Assembly: GCA_013399855.1 (NCBI GenBank)
Contig: VXAY01004358.1
Location: 82,859-146,858, forward strand
From: Oxyruncus cristatus
Lineage: Eukaryota; Chordata; Aves; Passeriformes; Cotingidae
Length of the DNA: 64,000 bases
Direction of reading: 5' to 3'
The position numbers were made by a program, and so were the translations under genes. Positions 14,101 through 26,000 of the stretch are shown one piece after another (position 1 is the first letter of the stretch; the number at the start of each line of letters is the position of its first letter). The notes beneath the pieces were generated by a model. That model made no database searches. It saw only the letters and a program-made list of their open reading frames with translations, and had not been told where the DNA came from.

Positions 14101-15269
14101 GGTTTAGGGGTCTTGGGGTGTTTTTTTGTTTTATTATTTGAAATTTGTTTTTGTCCCAGAGATCTGTCTCTTCCATGGAGAGAAGCTTTTGTCCCTGAGT
14201 TTCAGCATGTCTGAAATAGATTTTCAGCACAATCAAAGTAACTTTTATCACCTCTGCTTCATGTAGTTCAACATCAAACTGTGCAAAGAGAATAAATGTT
14301 GTTGCATCTTACACAGGTTAATGAAACATTCCTATGACTGGAATGAAATAATTCATCTTGATGGCATATTTAAGTAATTTTTATCAAAGGAATTTGAGAA
14401 TGTCAGTATTTTCCAGTATTTTGGGGGGATTTTGTCACACAACCATTTAACCATAGGAAAAAAAAATCATCAGGAATTTTACTTTATTAGTCAAAATTGT
14501 ACAGGCTGTGTCTCAGGCTGTGACAATATATTTGTGTCATTCTGAAAAAATTAACTTGAGTCTATTTTTCACAAAAACTTGTCATTGAATACTCCATTAA
14601 TTTAAATCCCTTCCCAATTATTTGTTAATATCACGTGCCTAGTTCTTGTGAAATAGCAAGAAGCACTTTTAGTTGAAACCAGAAGGGAGTGAATATGTCT
14701 AAGAGCTCTGGAAAAGCCAAGGAAGGGCTCTTTAAGCAGCTTTCAAAGATAACTCATTAGTCGTTCCTGAGCTGTCATTCACAGATGAGTAAAACAATTC
14801 GAAACACATGCATAGAATGCTATATCTTTACTGTGTGTGCAAATTTGCGAAAGAGACCATACCAATTTCTCCAATGTTGTATCTAGAAATTTGCTGTTGA
14901 TTACTACAAATATAAAGTCAGACCCAAGGTCATAAAAAGAAGAAAGAAACTTTTTGGAACTCCAAACCCATCTGCTTCTTTTCGCTTTGCCAGCTCAGTG
15001 GTGGTTTCTCACTTTTGCTGCAGTGTACTCAATGCCTTTTTTGTACTGGTCTCTGCAGTCAATGCCATGTCCTCAGCCTCTGAACATACCAGCAGAGTTT
15101 GAGAAGGGCAGGCAACGGTAGTGCAACAAAGGTTTAGGAGCTGTTTACACCAGCTGCACACACTGAAATCCATGGGGCCAGCTGGGATTCAGCATGGTAG
15201 TGGAACAAAATCCTCAGTGACAGGGTTAATGTTACTTGTATCTTTAGAATGAGAGGAGATGAAGAGAGC
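8161..15269. other. Unique AT-rich non-coding DNA
   Basis: About 7 kb without a recognisable gene or interspersed repeat. Visible small features are an exact 10-bp unit present twice at 9721-9740, a 16-base A-run at 10989-11004, an AT-rich patch at about 12915-12963 and a 7-G run at 13021-13027. Open frames are all under 90 codons and unlike known proteins. Confidence 0.6.
10989..11004 (+). repeat. Poly-A run (16 A)
   Basis: Uninterrupted A homopolymer. No polyadenylation signal is placed immediately upstream, so retrocopy origin is not supported. Confidence 0.85.
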
Positions 15270-16142
15270 CTCACCTTGGCAATGAGACCGGAAGCATGTC
15301 CTCTTAAAATCAATTTCCAAAAATGTGATACACAAGAGAAGTAATCAGGGAGAGTCAGCATATATTTACCAAAGGCAAAATGTGCTAATTCAGTCTGATT
15401 GCCTTCTGCAATTAAGTAGCCACATGAACAAGGTGGAGAGCACTGAATGCTCTCTACCTGGACATTGCCTCCTATAGCATCCATTTGTAAAAAGAGAATG
15501 GATGAGAAGACTTAAGGGGGTTAAAAATTGGCTAGACTGTCAGGTATTAATTGTAACAATAAATGGACTGATAGCCAACTGGCAGACAGAGAAAAAGAGT
15601 GTACTCAAGAGCTCTACTCAAGAATGATTAATTGCAATTGATAGAGTGACAGAGTGCACCCTCAGCAGGTTTGCAGATCACACAGAATTGCAGGGAGTGG
15701 TATACCCAAAGGCAGAACTCCCTTCCTCAATTACTGGAAAGATGACTGCATGGGATGCTGAGCTACGCTTGTTTAGTCTGGGGAAGAGGATGCAAGGGTG
15801 TAGTCTAACAGCCCCAGAAAACTATTCTATCCTTGTGAAATGCTGTTTCAAAGACGGCATGGACAAACTCAACTACATAGTGCAAGACTAACTTGTTGAA
15901 AGAACCATAAATTGCAGATGTTCATACTGGACATCAGGAAAAATCTCTTCACCGAGAGGTAGTGCAGTATAGACAGTGTGACCCAGAGAGCCTGAGGAAT
16001 TTCTGTCCTTTGAAATTTTCAAGATGTAACTAGGGAAATCCACAGCTAACCTGATCTACTTCTTGTGATAGTAGCACCTTGAGAAAGAGATTGGAGTACA
16101 CATTTTCAAAATTACCTTCCAACTACAACAACATCCCATCTA
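15270..16142 (+). mobile_element. Old CR1 LINE copy, internally deleted
   Basis: Successive plus-strand blocks match CR1 ORF2 and 3' end in order. They are the segment before the palm ('gtcagcatatatttacc...ctgattgccttctgcaatta', ~15354-15415), a 'ctctacctggac...ctcctatagcatcc' block (~15451-15483), 'ttaaaaattggctagactgtcagg' (~15521), and a frame encoding ECTLSRFADHTEL (~15650-15690), which is the RT catalytic segment. A LFSLGKR block (~15765-15790), 'ggacatcaggaaaaatctct' (~15929), and a degraded 3' end 'accttccaactacaacaaca' (~16114) follow. The interval between the RT catalytic motif and LFSLGKR is far shorter than in intact CR1, so roughly 300 bp is missing. Limits are approximate by a few tens of bases. 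Confidence 0.8.
15646..15891 (+). pseudogene. CR1 ORF2 (reverse transcriptase) remnant, plus strand
   Basis: An 81-codon open segment starts in the RT catalytic region. Residues 3-15 read ECTLSRFADHTEL, where active CR1 has a FADDTKL-like motif. The second catalytic Asp is therefore replaced by His, which would inactivate polymerisation. About 35 residues on, the frame jumps to the region reading LFSLGKR, normally over 100 residues downstream, consistent with an internal deletion. The homologous coding sequence continues in broken form to about 16.0 kb. No function is expected. Confidence 0.75.
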
Positions 16143-19100
16143 TGCCACAATGCAGAAAGGACAATTCTAAAACTGTGTTTATTCCGGGTGAATCATCTAT
16201 AGCTGTCTCCTGCTACGTATTTTGTAGTGTATTATGCTCCTCCTTCTCACTTGTTATTATAGAGCTCTCCATGATTCCTTGCCTTTTTTGCTACCTCAGT
16301 GTAAAGCTGAAAACATTTTCTCCTTTAACAAATTAGATATTAATTAAAGTATGTGGGGACTGGAGCAAATAATTGCTATTATGAAGTGTGATATGATACA
16401 TTTCTTAAAGAAAAAAAACACTGCAGTTTTTCTCCAAGGCACTGAGAGAAGAGTGTGGTAATACAACAAATCTACTGAGATTATGCTATTTGTTCTGCTT
16501 TATTTATCCTACAGCTGCAATAACCTCATGTAAGAATCACTTTGATATTAAAAAAAAAGCTTGGTGTATGTTATTTTCTATCACGACAAAGAGAGATTGC
16601 ACAATAGGCTTGAGTAGGTCAATGCCACTAATAAGAGTCATGCCACTTCTGCAAAAGTTTCAGGAAGAAAATATATTCTTAAGAATTAAAGATTGATTAA
16701 TTTAAGGTTAATCTGAAATTAAAGGCTGAAAGTACTGTTTACAGCTACATGTGGAATTGATTTTCAAATGTGGATTTTCAAGGGTACAAAATATTTTTCT
16801 TAAATTCACTTAGTAGTTCTAGTCTTGCATGAAGTTTGCATCATTATTTGCTGTCATGTGATTCAGGGTTCACGATCACCTGTGTTACTGTCATAATTCC
16901 ATGGCTGAGTTATGAAACATCAACACTCTAAATCACACTGAGACATTTTTCTGTGATAACACATCATGAGTCATTGCTATTAGAGCAGGAATTTTTCTTC
17001 TATTAATTTTTATTTTGTTTACAGCATCTCTGTTTTTATCCTTCTCTTACAATTTTTAATTGTAATTATAATTTTTTATTATTTCAGTTCTCTTTCAGTG
17101 ACCATACAGGTAGAACAAATAGACATGGTGAACTCAAAGACTTGAACAGGGGTTACATTTGAAGAGTTAGTGTATGCAGAAAAATGTACCTGTGAGCAGC
17201 TAATGGCTACTTACAGATTTAGACCAAGTAATCACAATTTGAGCACATTTGTAGTTAATCAATTTACATCAATAAATGTTAATCCAGAACCTCTAGTTAA
17301 GAATTTTGCTATGCTAAAGAGATGAGTGCATATCTCTGTTCTGTGGATGTACATGTGTCTGGGAATTATGACATACCAGTGAAACAAAAGTCACTTTTTG
17401 AATCTAATAATTTCCCACTTTGTGGCAGTCAGAGAAAGTTAACAGAAATCACCTTTTCTAGCATTTAACATGCATTTATAGGCTGCTGCATTTATCTGTG
17501 CTCAGTCATTTTCCTTACTTAATTCATACTAAAAGAGGATAGCTGTCTATCTTCTTGAGAGGCAGACAGCAATGACTGGAATATTGTGTGACACATGAGC
17601 AGCTTCTTATAACATTTATCTTTGGATGTTAATGAGGAAAGGGCATACAGCAGAATTTAGGCTTTGTTTAATCTAGTAAATAACATAGGGAATGCATCCA
17701 CAGACTTCAGATGAGCGTTTTGTCTGGATGGAAATTGTTAATAGCACCTGGGATACTTGGATGCTCTAAATATGCCATACTCAATAGAAATGGAGAATTA
17801 TCTTAGGACAGATATCTCTATTCAAGGAAACAAGAAGAAATGTAACATTTCTGCCTACAAGCCAGTCTGTTTAACAAACTGCAATAGGCTAGTCTAATTA
17901 ACCCTTCCTCTCAAGCAGTGGATGAGAATCGATTTATTTGATTTTAGCTATTACAAGTCTGTGATGACTTAGTAAAGAGGAAGCTTTTACATAATGTAGG
18001 TAATGACATTTATATATCCACCCTTTCTCTAAGAGGTAAGATTGCAGCAATCCCCTTGCAAACGTGCATGATTTATGAGTCAACTTTGTATTAGTGTTAT
18101 AAATATTTTCCCTAGATTTTATTTTTATATTTATATTGACTAACTATTTTAATGCAAAGGATTCTTAACATGAGCTAGGATATCATATTAATATTCTGAA
18201 AGTTTATTCTCCCACCACCATGCAGAATTCTCTGATATTTACCAAAAGTCTTGTCAAAGCCATCTTGGATACAATTACTATAACCTTCAAAGAAGAAGAA
18301 AGAATTATGCTGTATTTGACATATCTGTGCTATTTTTCTTATTTGCAGTAGTCCCATGCAAAACTTAAAATCGTTTAAGACTATTGTGTTGTCTAGTTAA
18401 ATGAAAACATTCACAGTATTTCATTTAAAATCCTACTGTGCTACAAGATACATTAAATATTACTTCTGGGGTTGAGTAAAACAGAATCCTATTTATCCAT
18501 GTATTTGCTGTAGGGGGGGGGTGTTCCGTGTGTGTGTAAAAAGCAGTTTTGACAGCAAAGAAATCTTCAAAAATATGTGTACATGTATTACACACGATAA
18601 CATATACATATACATATATTTAGCACCTGTCACACTGGCACAACTTGTATTGAGATAATAAGGGCCTTTTCAGAAGCTCTTTTACCATGGAAAAAATGGC
18701 ATGGTGTGGTTACCATTTATATTTTTTCCCATTCTCTTCCTAATGTGTCCCGAATTAGTGAAATTAATTCTTCTAATATACCTGTGTTCAGTCCAGAGAA
18801 TGCCTTCTTCATTAATTTTGTTTCTTTTGGCTCATTATTTTTACATTGTGGCTACAAAGATGACACTATAGCAACTGCTGTGTTTCCAGCCTGTTAATAA
18901 GGGACAATCATTAATGGTTCTTTTCATTAACACAGTGGATGGAAATCAGTGGACATTTAATAGGGGTTACAAATTTCCCATTAGTAAAGTCATCTCTCCT
19001 TTTAGCTGGCAAGCAGGAGGGATGATGGTCAAAGAGGCAAGTAGGGGTGTTGGCTGGTATTCAGTGTTTAAGTGAGGAGGGGCATCAGAAGGGGAGGTGT

Positions 19101-20932
19101 ACTGACCTATCAACATTGCCTTTCATGAGACACTTTTGTTTTGGTAAGGGAATGATAAACTCTAGGAAAAGGGTTACAAAGGCAGCTGGAATTGAGAACT
19201 TTCTCTTATTTTCCAGCTTAATCCATTGCAGCATGCGACTCAATGCCCTAAATGGCAGGTATCACAAGGAAGCATCTATTTATCTCCATGTGTTGGTTGG
19301 TTTATTGGCAGCCTTTCTCTTTCTTCAACATGTAAATCACAGCCATGTATTACTGTCTCAGCTTTACCCCCATGTATATCATCCTGAAACTTAACCCAAC
19401 ACCAATATTAGTGTTATGATTATGTGTTAGCAGCACACACGCTGCTGATGAACTCTTCATTTGCAAATTTATTTTAATGTTTTACTGTAATTGGTAGAGG
19501 CATGCAGGAGCTCTATAAATTTATAACATAAAAACAAGGACAAATTGGAAAACTCTCTTGGAAGATGGACTTTCTGTCTTCCTAATGAAGCCAGGATTCC
19601 TGCAAATAGCTGTTCACTTTGACAACAATTGTATTAAGATCAAAGGGAATATGAAAACCATGACAATATGACTGTATTTCATGCACCATGAGGCAGGGTT
19701 AGTGTAGATTAGACATATCATTAGTCAAGGCGATCTTTTTCCACTGAGAACTCTTGGCTGCTCAGTGTCTTTTCCTTCCCCTTTCCTTTCCAAATCAGTA
19801 TCTGTTTAAGCAGAAAACAGATTCCTTCCCCCTAAGACTATGACAGAAATAGGCTACGGATTTGAGGCTATGTCCAATCAGTGGCAATATGCATAGTAAT
19901 ATGTGGCACAGCTTGTGTAATGAAGTTCCCAGCATGCAGCCTGGAAAGGTATCCTCAAGTGTGCAGGGTGATTTATTTCCTCTGTCAAGAGGCAGGACAG
20001 GCAGGACTTGTCCTTCCCCATAGTCCCTTCAAGAATACTCTGTCACCCCAGGAAGCCGTAATAGCTTCTCAAAGCTCAGTCTTTGTAATATGGCTCGGAA
20101 CCCTCTTTTAGCAAGGTTACTCTCCTGGTCCTTTTCATCATTTGCACTTGCTTTTACGGAATTGAACTGTATGGAAGAATACCAGTTTTGCATCTTCTAT
20201 TTACATTTGACTTTACATTAGAATGGCAAATGATTGATGAGAAGATATGCTCGCTGTGCCTGAAATGAAGAACCTGCCTGCAATTGGTGCAATACATTTA
20301 ATTCCTGCTTTCTAATGCAGCAACAGCATGCAGGAAGTTCCTATAATGTCTGTACTAAGCTGTGGAAAACATTCAGCATAAACAACACTTTTAAAATGGC
20401 TTTATTGCTCAGTGAGTTTATATGATAGCAGAAGTCAATTGATGGAATTACCCAATTCCTTTTTTTGTTCCTTGTAACTTTAGTTTGTTCATTCAGTATA
20501 TTAAAAAACCCCCGCAGTCTGATTTTAGACTTACCTGCCTCAGAGACACAGCACATGGTTTTATCTGATGTGTAAAAGTTCACTCTGTACTATTACATAG
20601 CAGTAGCTTTGCTGTCTGATGTGCATAGTTTTTATCAGAACTCAGAAATTATTAATGAGGTATATTACCAAATGAGTGAGCAATTTCGAATCCTTTCTCT
20701 GTGTATAGATTTAATACCTCCTCTCTATTCAAAACGAATTTCCCAGAGACTTCACCGGTGAGTGTATACAGTTCAGTGGGACTACAGTGTCCTGGTTACA
20801 AAAAAGCCCCCTCCTGCCTAGGCATGTAAATAGACTCCTATAGATGCTTAACAAAAAAGATCTTGGTTTTGGAATCCTTTTGGAGCTATTTTCAAAAATC
20901 CCAGTTCAGACTCAGTTGTATAACATCTTAAG
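16143..20932. other. Unique AT-rich non-coding DNA
   Basis: No gene recognised. Small features are an AT-rich patch at about 16995-17085, a run of nine G at 18513-18521 followed by a short GT run, and a short (ATACAT)n at about 18600-18620. The segment around 19440-19560 has the smooth, non-repetitive look of conserved non-coding DNA, but this cannot be tested from one sequence. Confidence 0.55.
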
Positions 20933-22170
20933 TCACAGAATCACTGAATCACAGAATATGCTGAGTTGGAAGGGGCCTATAAGGATCATCAAGTCTAACT
21001 CCTAGCCCTGCACAGGACCACCCCCAACAGTCACACCATGTCTCACAGTGCCTAATAGTATCATCAAAACACTTCGTGAACTCTGTCAGGGCTGCTGCTC
21101 TGACCACTTCCCTGGGGAGCCTGTTCCAGTGCCCAACCACCCTCTCAGTGAAGAAACTTTTTCTAATATACAACCTAAAACTCACCTGGCACAGCTTCAT
21201 AACTTTCCCTTGAGTCCTGTCACTGGTCACCACAGAGAAAAGATCAGTGCCTGCCCCTCCTCTTCCCCTCATAAGGAAGTTGTAACTGCAATGAGGTCTC
21301 CCCTCAGTCTCCTCTTCTCCAGGCTGAACAGCCCAAAGTGGCCTCAGAGATTCCTCATACAGTTTTCCCTTAGGGCCCTTCATCATCTTCGTTGCTCTCC
21401 TTTGGACACTAATGGCTTCATATCTTTCTTATACTGTGGTGCCCAGTTCAATATTCAAGGTGAGGCCGCCCCAGTGCAGAGCAGAGCAGGACAATCCCCT
21501 CCATCAACCAGCTGGTGATGCTTTGCCTGATGCCCCCCAGGGCACGGTTGGCCCTCCTGGCTGCCAGGGCACTGCTGACTCAGATTCAACTTGCCATTGA
21601 CCTGGACTCCCAGGTCTCTTTCCACAGCACTACTTTCCAGCATCTCATTCCCCAATCTGTCTGTACATCCGGGGTTGTCTCATTGCAGGTGGAAAATCTG
21701 GCACTTTCCCTTTTTGAGCTTCATGTGGTTGGTGATTGCCCAGCCCCTTAGTTTATTGAGGTCTCTCTGCAGGATCTCGCTGCCTTTGAGAGAGTCAACA
21801 ACTCCTCCCTGTTTTTTATTGGCTACAAACTTGCATAGTGTCCCTTCCAGTTCTGCGTCCGAGTCATTTATGAAGATGTCGAAGAGCACAGGCCCTAAGG
21901 TGGATCTCTGCACAACCCCACTAGTGACAGGTCACCAGTTTGATGTCACCCTATTCACTGTTTCTCTCTGTGATCAACCCATGAGCCAATTGCTCACCAA
22001 CCTCATGATGTGTTTATTCAGCTGTGTGCTGGAAATTTTGTCCTGAAGAGATGGTATTGAAAGTTTTACTGAAATCCAAACAGTATTGATTACATCAACT
22101 GGCTTCTTTTGATCAGCTAGGTGGATTACGTTGTCATAAAAGGAAATCAAGTTTGATAAACTGTATAAAC
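20933..22170 (-). mobile_element. CR1 LINE, 5'-truncated, about 1.24 kb
   Basis: Best-preserved mobile element in the window. On the minus strand it runs from within the RT domain at about 22170 to the 3' terminus at 20933, where the plus strand shows CAYAGAAT-type octamers ('tcacagaatcactgaatcac'). From the 5' side the translated landmarks come in CR1 ORF2 order: LSNLISFYDNVIHLADQKKP, then DFSKTFNT-like, then LGPVLFDIFINDSD, then GGVVDSLKG, then ERDLGVQVNGKLNLSQQC, then an LLCSALGRPHLEY-like block, then SFFTERVVGHWNRLPREVV. The truncated 5' end is typical of LINE insertion. Several frameshifts and stops make it non-autonomous. Confidence 0.96.
20949..22165 (-). pseudogene. CR1 ORF2 reverse-transcriptase pseudogene, minus strand
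   Basis: ORF2 of CR1 encodes endonuclease and reverse transcriptase; only the RT part and C-terminus remain here. The segment 21913-21680 stays open and contains LGPVLFDIFINDSD. The catalytic FADD box, however, reads FVAN, so both metal-binding Asp are lost. A TGA stop interrupts the frame at 21680-21682, and it continues in the same frame to about 21455 (ERDLGVQVNGKLNLSQQC). A frameshift follows. The final 145 codons, 21386-20949, are open and contain FFTERVVGHWNRLPREVV and a tail ending DDPYRPLPTQHIL before a TGA next to the terminal octamers. Upstream of 21914 the frame is shifted again and has stops. Non-functional. Confidence 0.93.
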
Positions 22171-22924
22171 CATAGGGGCTATTAAATTTGCCTCTATAGT
22201 CTCTAAAAAACTAGCATGGAGTGTTGCTATCTCCAAGGTTGTTTCTGCCTGTCACCAGTATTTTGGGGGTTTTTTTAAGATATCTGTGGAAGAATGCAGA
22301 ATTTATGATTTATGCAGTTTTCAGTTGGCCTTTCAAATAGCTCGCTGGGGTACCTGCTGAGCTGCTAGGACTGTTGCTTCTAGCTTCCTCTGCTACAGGA
22401 CTGAAGTGCATGCACCATTGTACTCTTCTTTGCATCTTCATAACATCAGTGGCTTCCTGGGGCTCAGTTTCAGAGAACCTCACCTTTCAGATAGCTCTCA
22501 GATCCAAAGAACCTACTTTTTTAGTTTTGAATCAAAGTGCTTTATATGTGCTTCTGGGGGACAGGGGGTACTTTTTTTCTGGTGCCACTTTGAGCCCCTT
22601 TCAACCACAAAACCTAACCATCTTTCCCTGTTTCCATCTACCTGACTATACAAAGCCCCATAAATGTGGTGGTTAACTCTCTGTGAATGTCATATAACAT
22701 AGGCCTTTCTTGCTCCCAAGAATGTCATTGCAAAGATCCAATGTGGACACATATGGAATGAATATATACAGTATTAGTTGTTAGGGTGACAATTGTTATT
22801 TGTCTTTTTTTATATTCTTGTCATTGTTGATAATGTGTATAATTACTGTCAGCTGTCTTGCATATAGTCCAGCCCTTCCTGGAAACCCTTTGTGATTCCT
22901 AAATTCTTTAGGAAGTAGAGTGGT
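22171..22924. other. Unique non-coding DNA between CR1 and the 48-bp duplication
   Basis: No repeat family recognised. Two overlapping plus-strand open frames of 79-100 codons at about 22374-22676 do not resemble a known protein. Confidence 0.6.
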
Positions 22925-23020
22925 GAACAAGAGGGAATAAATAAAAATGTCTAGATCAGTAGGTAACATGAAGAACAAGAGGGAATAAATAAAAATGTCT
23001 AGATCAGTAGGTAACATGAA
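22925..23020 (+). repeat. Perfect 48-bp tandem duplication
   Basis: Bases 22925-22972 and 22973-23020 are identical over all 48 positions, beginning 'gaacaagagggaataaataa'. No further copies flank it. Complete identity in otherwise old, unconstrained DNA implies either a very recent slippage/duplication event or an assembly overlap error. Because 48 is a multiple of three, the duplication shows up as a repeated peptide in a minus-strand open frame, which is not evidence of a gene. Confidence 0.97.
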
Positions 23021-26000
23021 GTTCTGAAATATTGGTATATCCATCTTTTATAAAAAACCCTCTAATAATGGAATATCAAAACACAGTTTTGAAAAAAATC
23101 TTTGTTCCTGATATCTAGTACAGACTTTGCCTTACATTTCCCAGAATTAGTGATACTAGAGTGAGATATTGCTCTCTTATAGGTGTTTTGACATATTTAC
23201 ATCTTTCACAGAAGGAGTCTGTTGCTTCTTTTTGTCCCAAGATAAAAAGAAATACAGGATATGTGAAAAATTATTAGAAAGGATTTTTGTTAAACTTGGT
23301 TTGCAAAGTTCTGAGAAACTACTGAGAAAGAGGTGTTTAACAGCTAATGAGTTAGGGATAGCTGGATTCACTTCAGTGATGTTACCAGTAAGCCTCAGGG
23401 ATGAACTTTTAAATGGGGATGAAATTTGGCTCTAGAAATGGGTGGTATTTGTATCTAGTTCCGAACAGGTGGTTCTCCTTGAAACCAATGGACCCTGAAG
23501 AAGACAGAGCAGCCTAAATGTTCTCCCTTATATCAGAAACACAGAGAGACCATGCCTCCTATAATTCATAAATCCTTCATGACTTTCTCTTGGGGAATGT
23601 GGTTCTGTAGAAGGTAATGAAGGGATATATCTTAAAGTCATAATCTAATTTTCAAACTCCAGTCAGCCAATTTCCAGACCTAATGAGATGCTGCAAGTCT
23701 GAAAATCTGTTGAGGATTAGGGAGAGAGGTGGAATTACTCAATCTGACTGTTCTAACCCTAAACATATCTAATTTGATTTTTCCTTTAAAATTCTTACAA
23801 GGTTTAAGTAGGTTAAATCACATGGAAAAAAAAGCTAAAAGGCATAACCATAATAAAAGTAGTCCTCTGAAAAGATTTTCAGTATATATATTCTGAACTT
23901 CTCAGCTACCATAAATCAAACTGTAAAATTGTGAGTTAAAAATTGGCTGTTGACTGCAATAGAAAATTTTACTGGATAACGGCAAGAGATTACATGATTA
24001 ACCCTTCTCACCAGGAAAAAATAGTTTGACTATACTTTTGAGTAGTATTTGCCTTTCTTCAGTTCTATGCAAAAGCAGACACATCTGTCTATTCATTTTT
24101 AAGCATGTCAGAAATGTTTAATAACATAGACACTTTTTGTTTTCTTTTAATATTGAATTCAGAACCAAGTAATGCTTAGTCTGAATATCTTAACTATAAC
24201 TTAAATTCATTCCCTTCTTTTGTTCACTCCAACACAAGGCAGAGTCATCAAGTTAAATCCATGTAATAAAGCAAGCCCTTTGTCCGCTAGGATTTTAACA
24301 CTTAGGTATTTATAATACGGATTCAAAAGACGCTAATAAAGTCAGAAATTTCCCACTGGGGGAGTAATGGAATGCTTTTAAAACTTACTTTCAGTTAATG
24401 ACTAAGGCATTTTTGCTAGCAGCAATTTGGTTTCTCCTCCCAGGTAGAGAAAAATACATTAAACAGTAGATTAAAGAGTCCTTTCAGCTATCCGGTAAAG
24501 CCAGTTGCTGCCAGTGAGTGAAATGGTATTAACATGATGGCCCTGGGTTTTGGGGTGGATAGTGGGAAAAGCCCTGCTTGGAAGAGGGCCCTTTAAACAT
24601 GAATATGAATCAGAAAATATAGAAGCCAGGCTGATGTAGTACACTGTACAATCTGTTCACTACATTTGGACTGCTAAATAAAAAGTGATATAGACAGTAC
24701 TGTATGAATGCACCACAACCTGTTGAAGGTCTGTCAGACTTTATCTTCGTTTTCACATATTTGAATATTCTTTAATAAGAGGTCTTAAATGAAAGAAGAA
24801 TATGTCTCTATAAAATTGGAAAACAGATATATCAGCTTAAAATTCTTGCTGCATTATGTGTGTATATGTGTCTTCATGACTTCAGCTCCCATGAGCTAGC
24901 TACCCTAGACAGCTATCCTAATTCATAAGAGCAATATGCAAATTCTAAGCATGTTTTTTTTCTGCTTGCTTTGGGGAATTGAGCTAGGCTGGAAAGTTAG
25001 AAATTCAACACCTAAACATAAATGTGAACCTAGCAATGGCATATCTACAAAGAAAGAACAACCTCTTTTGTTGCCAACAAATACTATTTTTATGAGGTAT
25101 GCATTAGGAAAAATAGAGGAAAAATATAGTTAATTTTTCAACTTTTAACAATATGCTCTGTGTGTGTCCTTTTGTAAGTCATGGTATGCTTTTTTTTTTT
25201 TCTGCATTTTTTCCTTCATCTTACCTGGCAGTTCTTATTTCTGCATCTCAGACAGTCAGCTTCCCCTCTTCTTACTTAATGGCAGGTCCATTCCTCAGTG
25301 AGGTAGGATTAAAGGAACATTTCTTGCATTAACTGGATTACATTACATTAGCTGACACTGTTAGAGATAAAACCTGTTTTAATAACACTGGTGATTGGAA
25401 AAAGTTTGGAGATTAACTTGGAAGCTTTTCTAAATTTACAAATCCCAAAACTGAGAAAACCCTAGTTTTCTTTCTAAGGTGATGAGGTTCAGAAATCTTC
25501 TCTGAGTGGAAAAAAGAGGTGCTTGGTGTAGTGATTTCACATGGAGGTGAGATTATGAGGTTAAAGGAAAGATTAACATATTGTTTTCTTGGGTTTGGAG
25601 TTTTTTTTTTGGGGGGAGGGGTGTTTTGTTTGTTTTGTTTTGTTTTGTTTTTTTTTTTCATGGTCCCTAGAACACAATTTCCTCTAAAACGTAACCCAGC
25701 CACTCCAGATAGATGAAAAATGGTTTGATTCTGGAACTCGTTGAGGTAACACACACAATGCCAAGGAAATGATAGAACTGTGAGAAAGCCATAAAATTAC
25801 ACAGTATCTGTCCAATGATAAAAGCTGTGATTCTGAAGTAGATGTCCCTGTCTTTGCAGGGGTTGCTTTGAGGACAAAGACTCACATTAAATAGGAGATG
25901 TTATCTGAGAGATTGCAGCCAAACAACATGTGAGGAAAGCATGTGGTTTTCTGCTACATTTTGAAGTTTTCCTTGGGCAAAAGGGGTGTTTCAGGGTATT

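Noticed and set aside
15134..15484. 116-codon minus-strand frame
   Set aside because: It partly overlaps, on the opposite strand, the CR1 copy that starts near 15270. The plus-strand CR1 order explains that part.
21048..22046. Plus-strand frames of 62-156 codons
   Set aside because: They are antisense to the minus-strand CR1 ORF2, whose protein landmarks are clear.
22796..23044. Minus-strand frame with a repeated peptide
   Set aside because: The peptide repeat is the exact 48-bp DNA duplication read in frame; there is no gene evidence.
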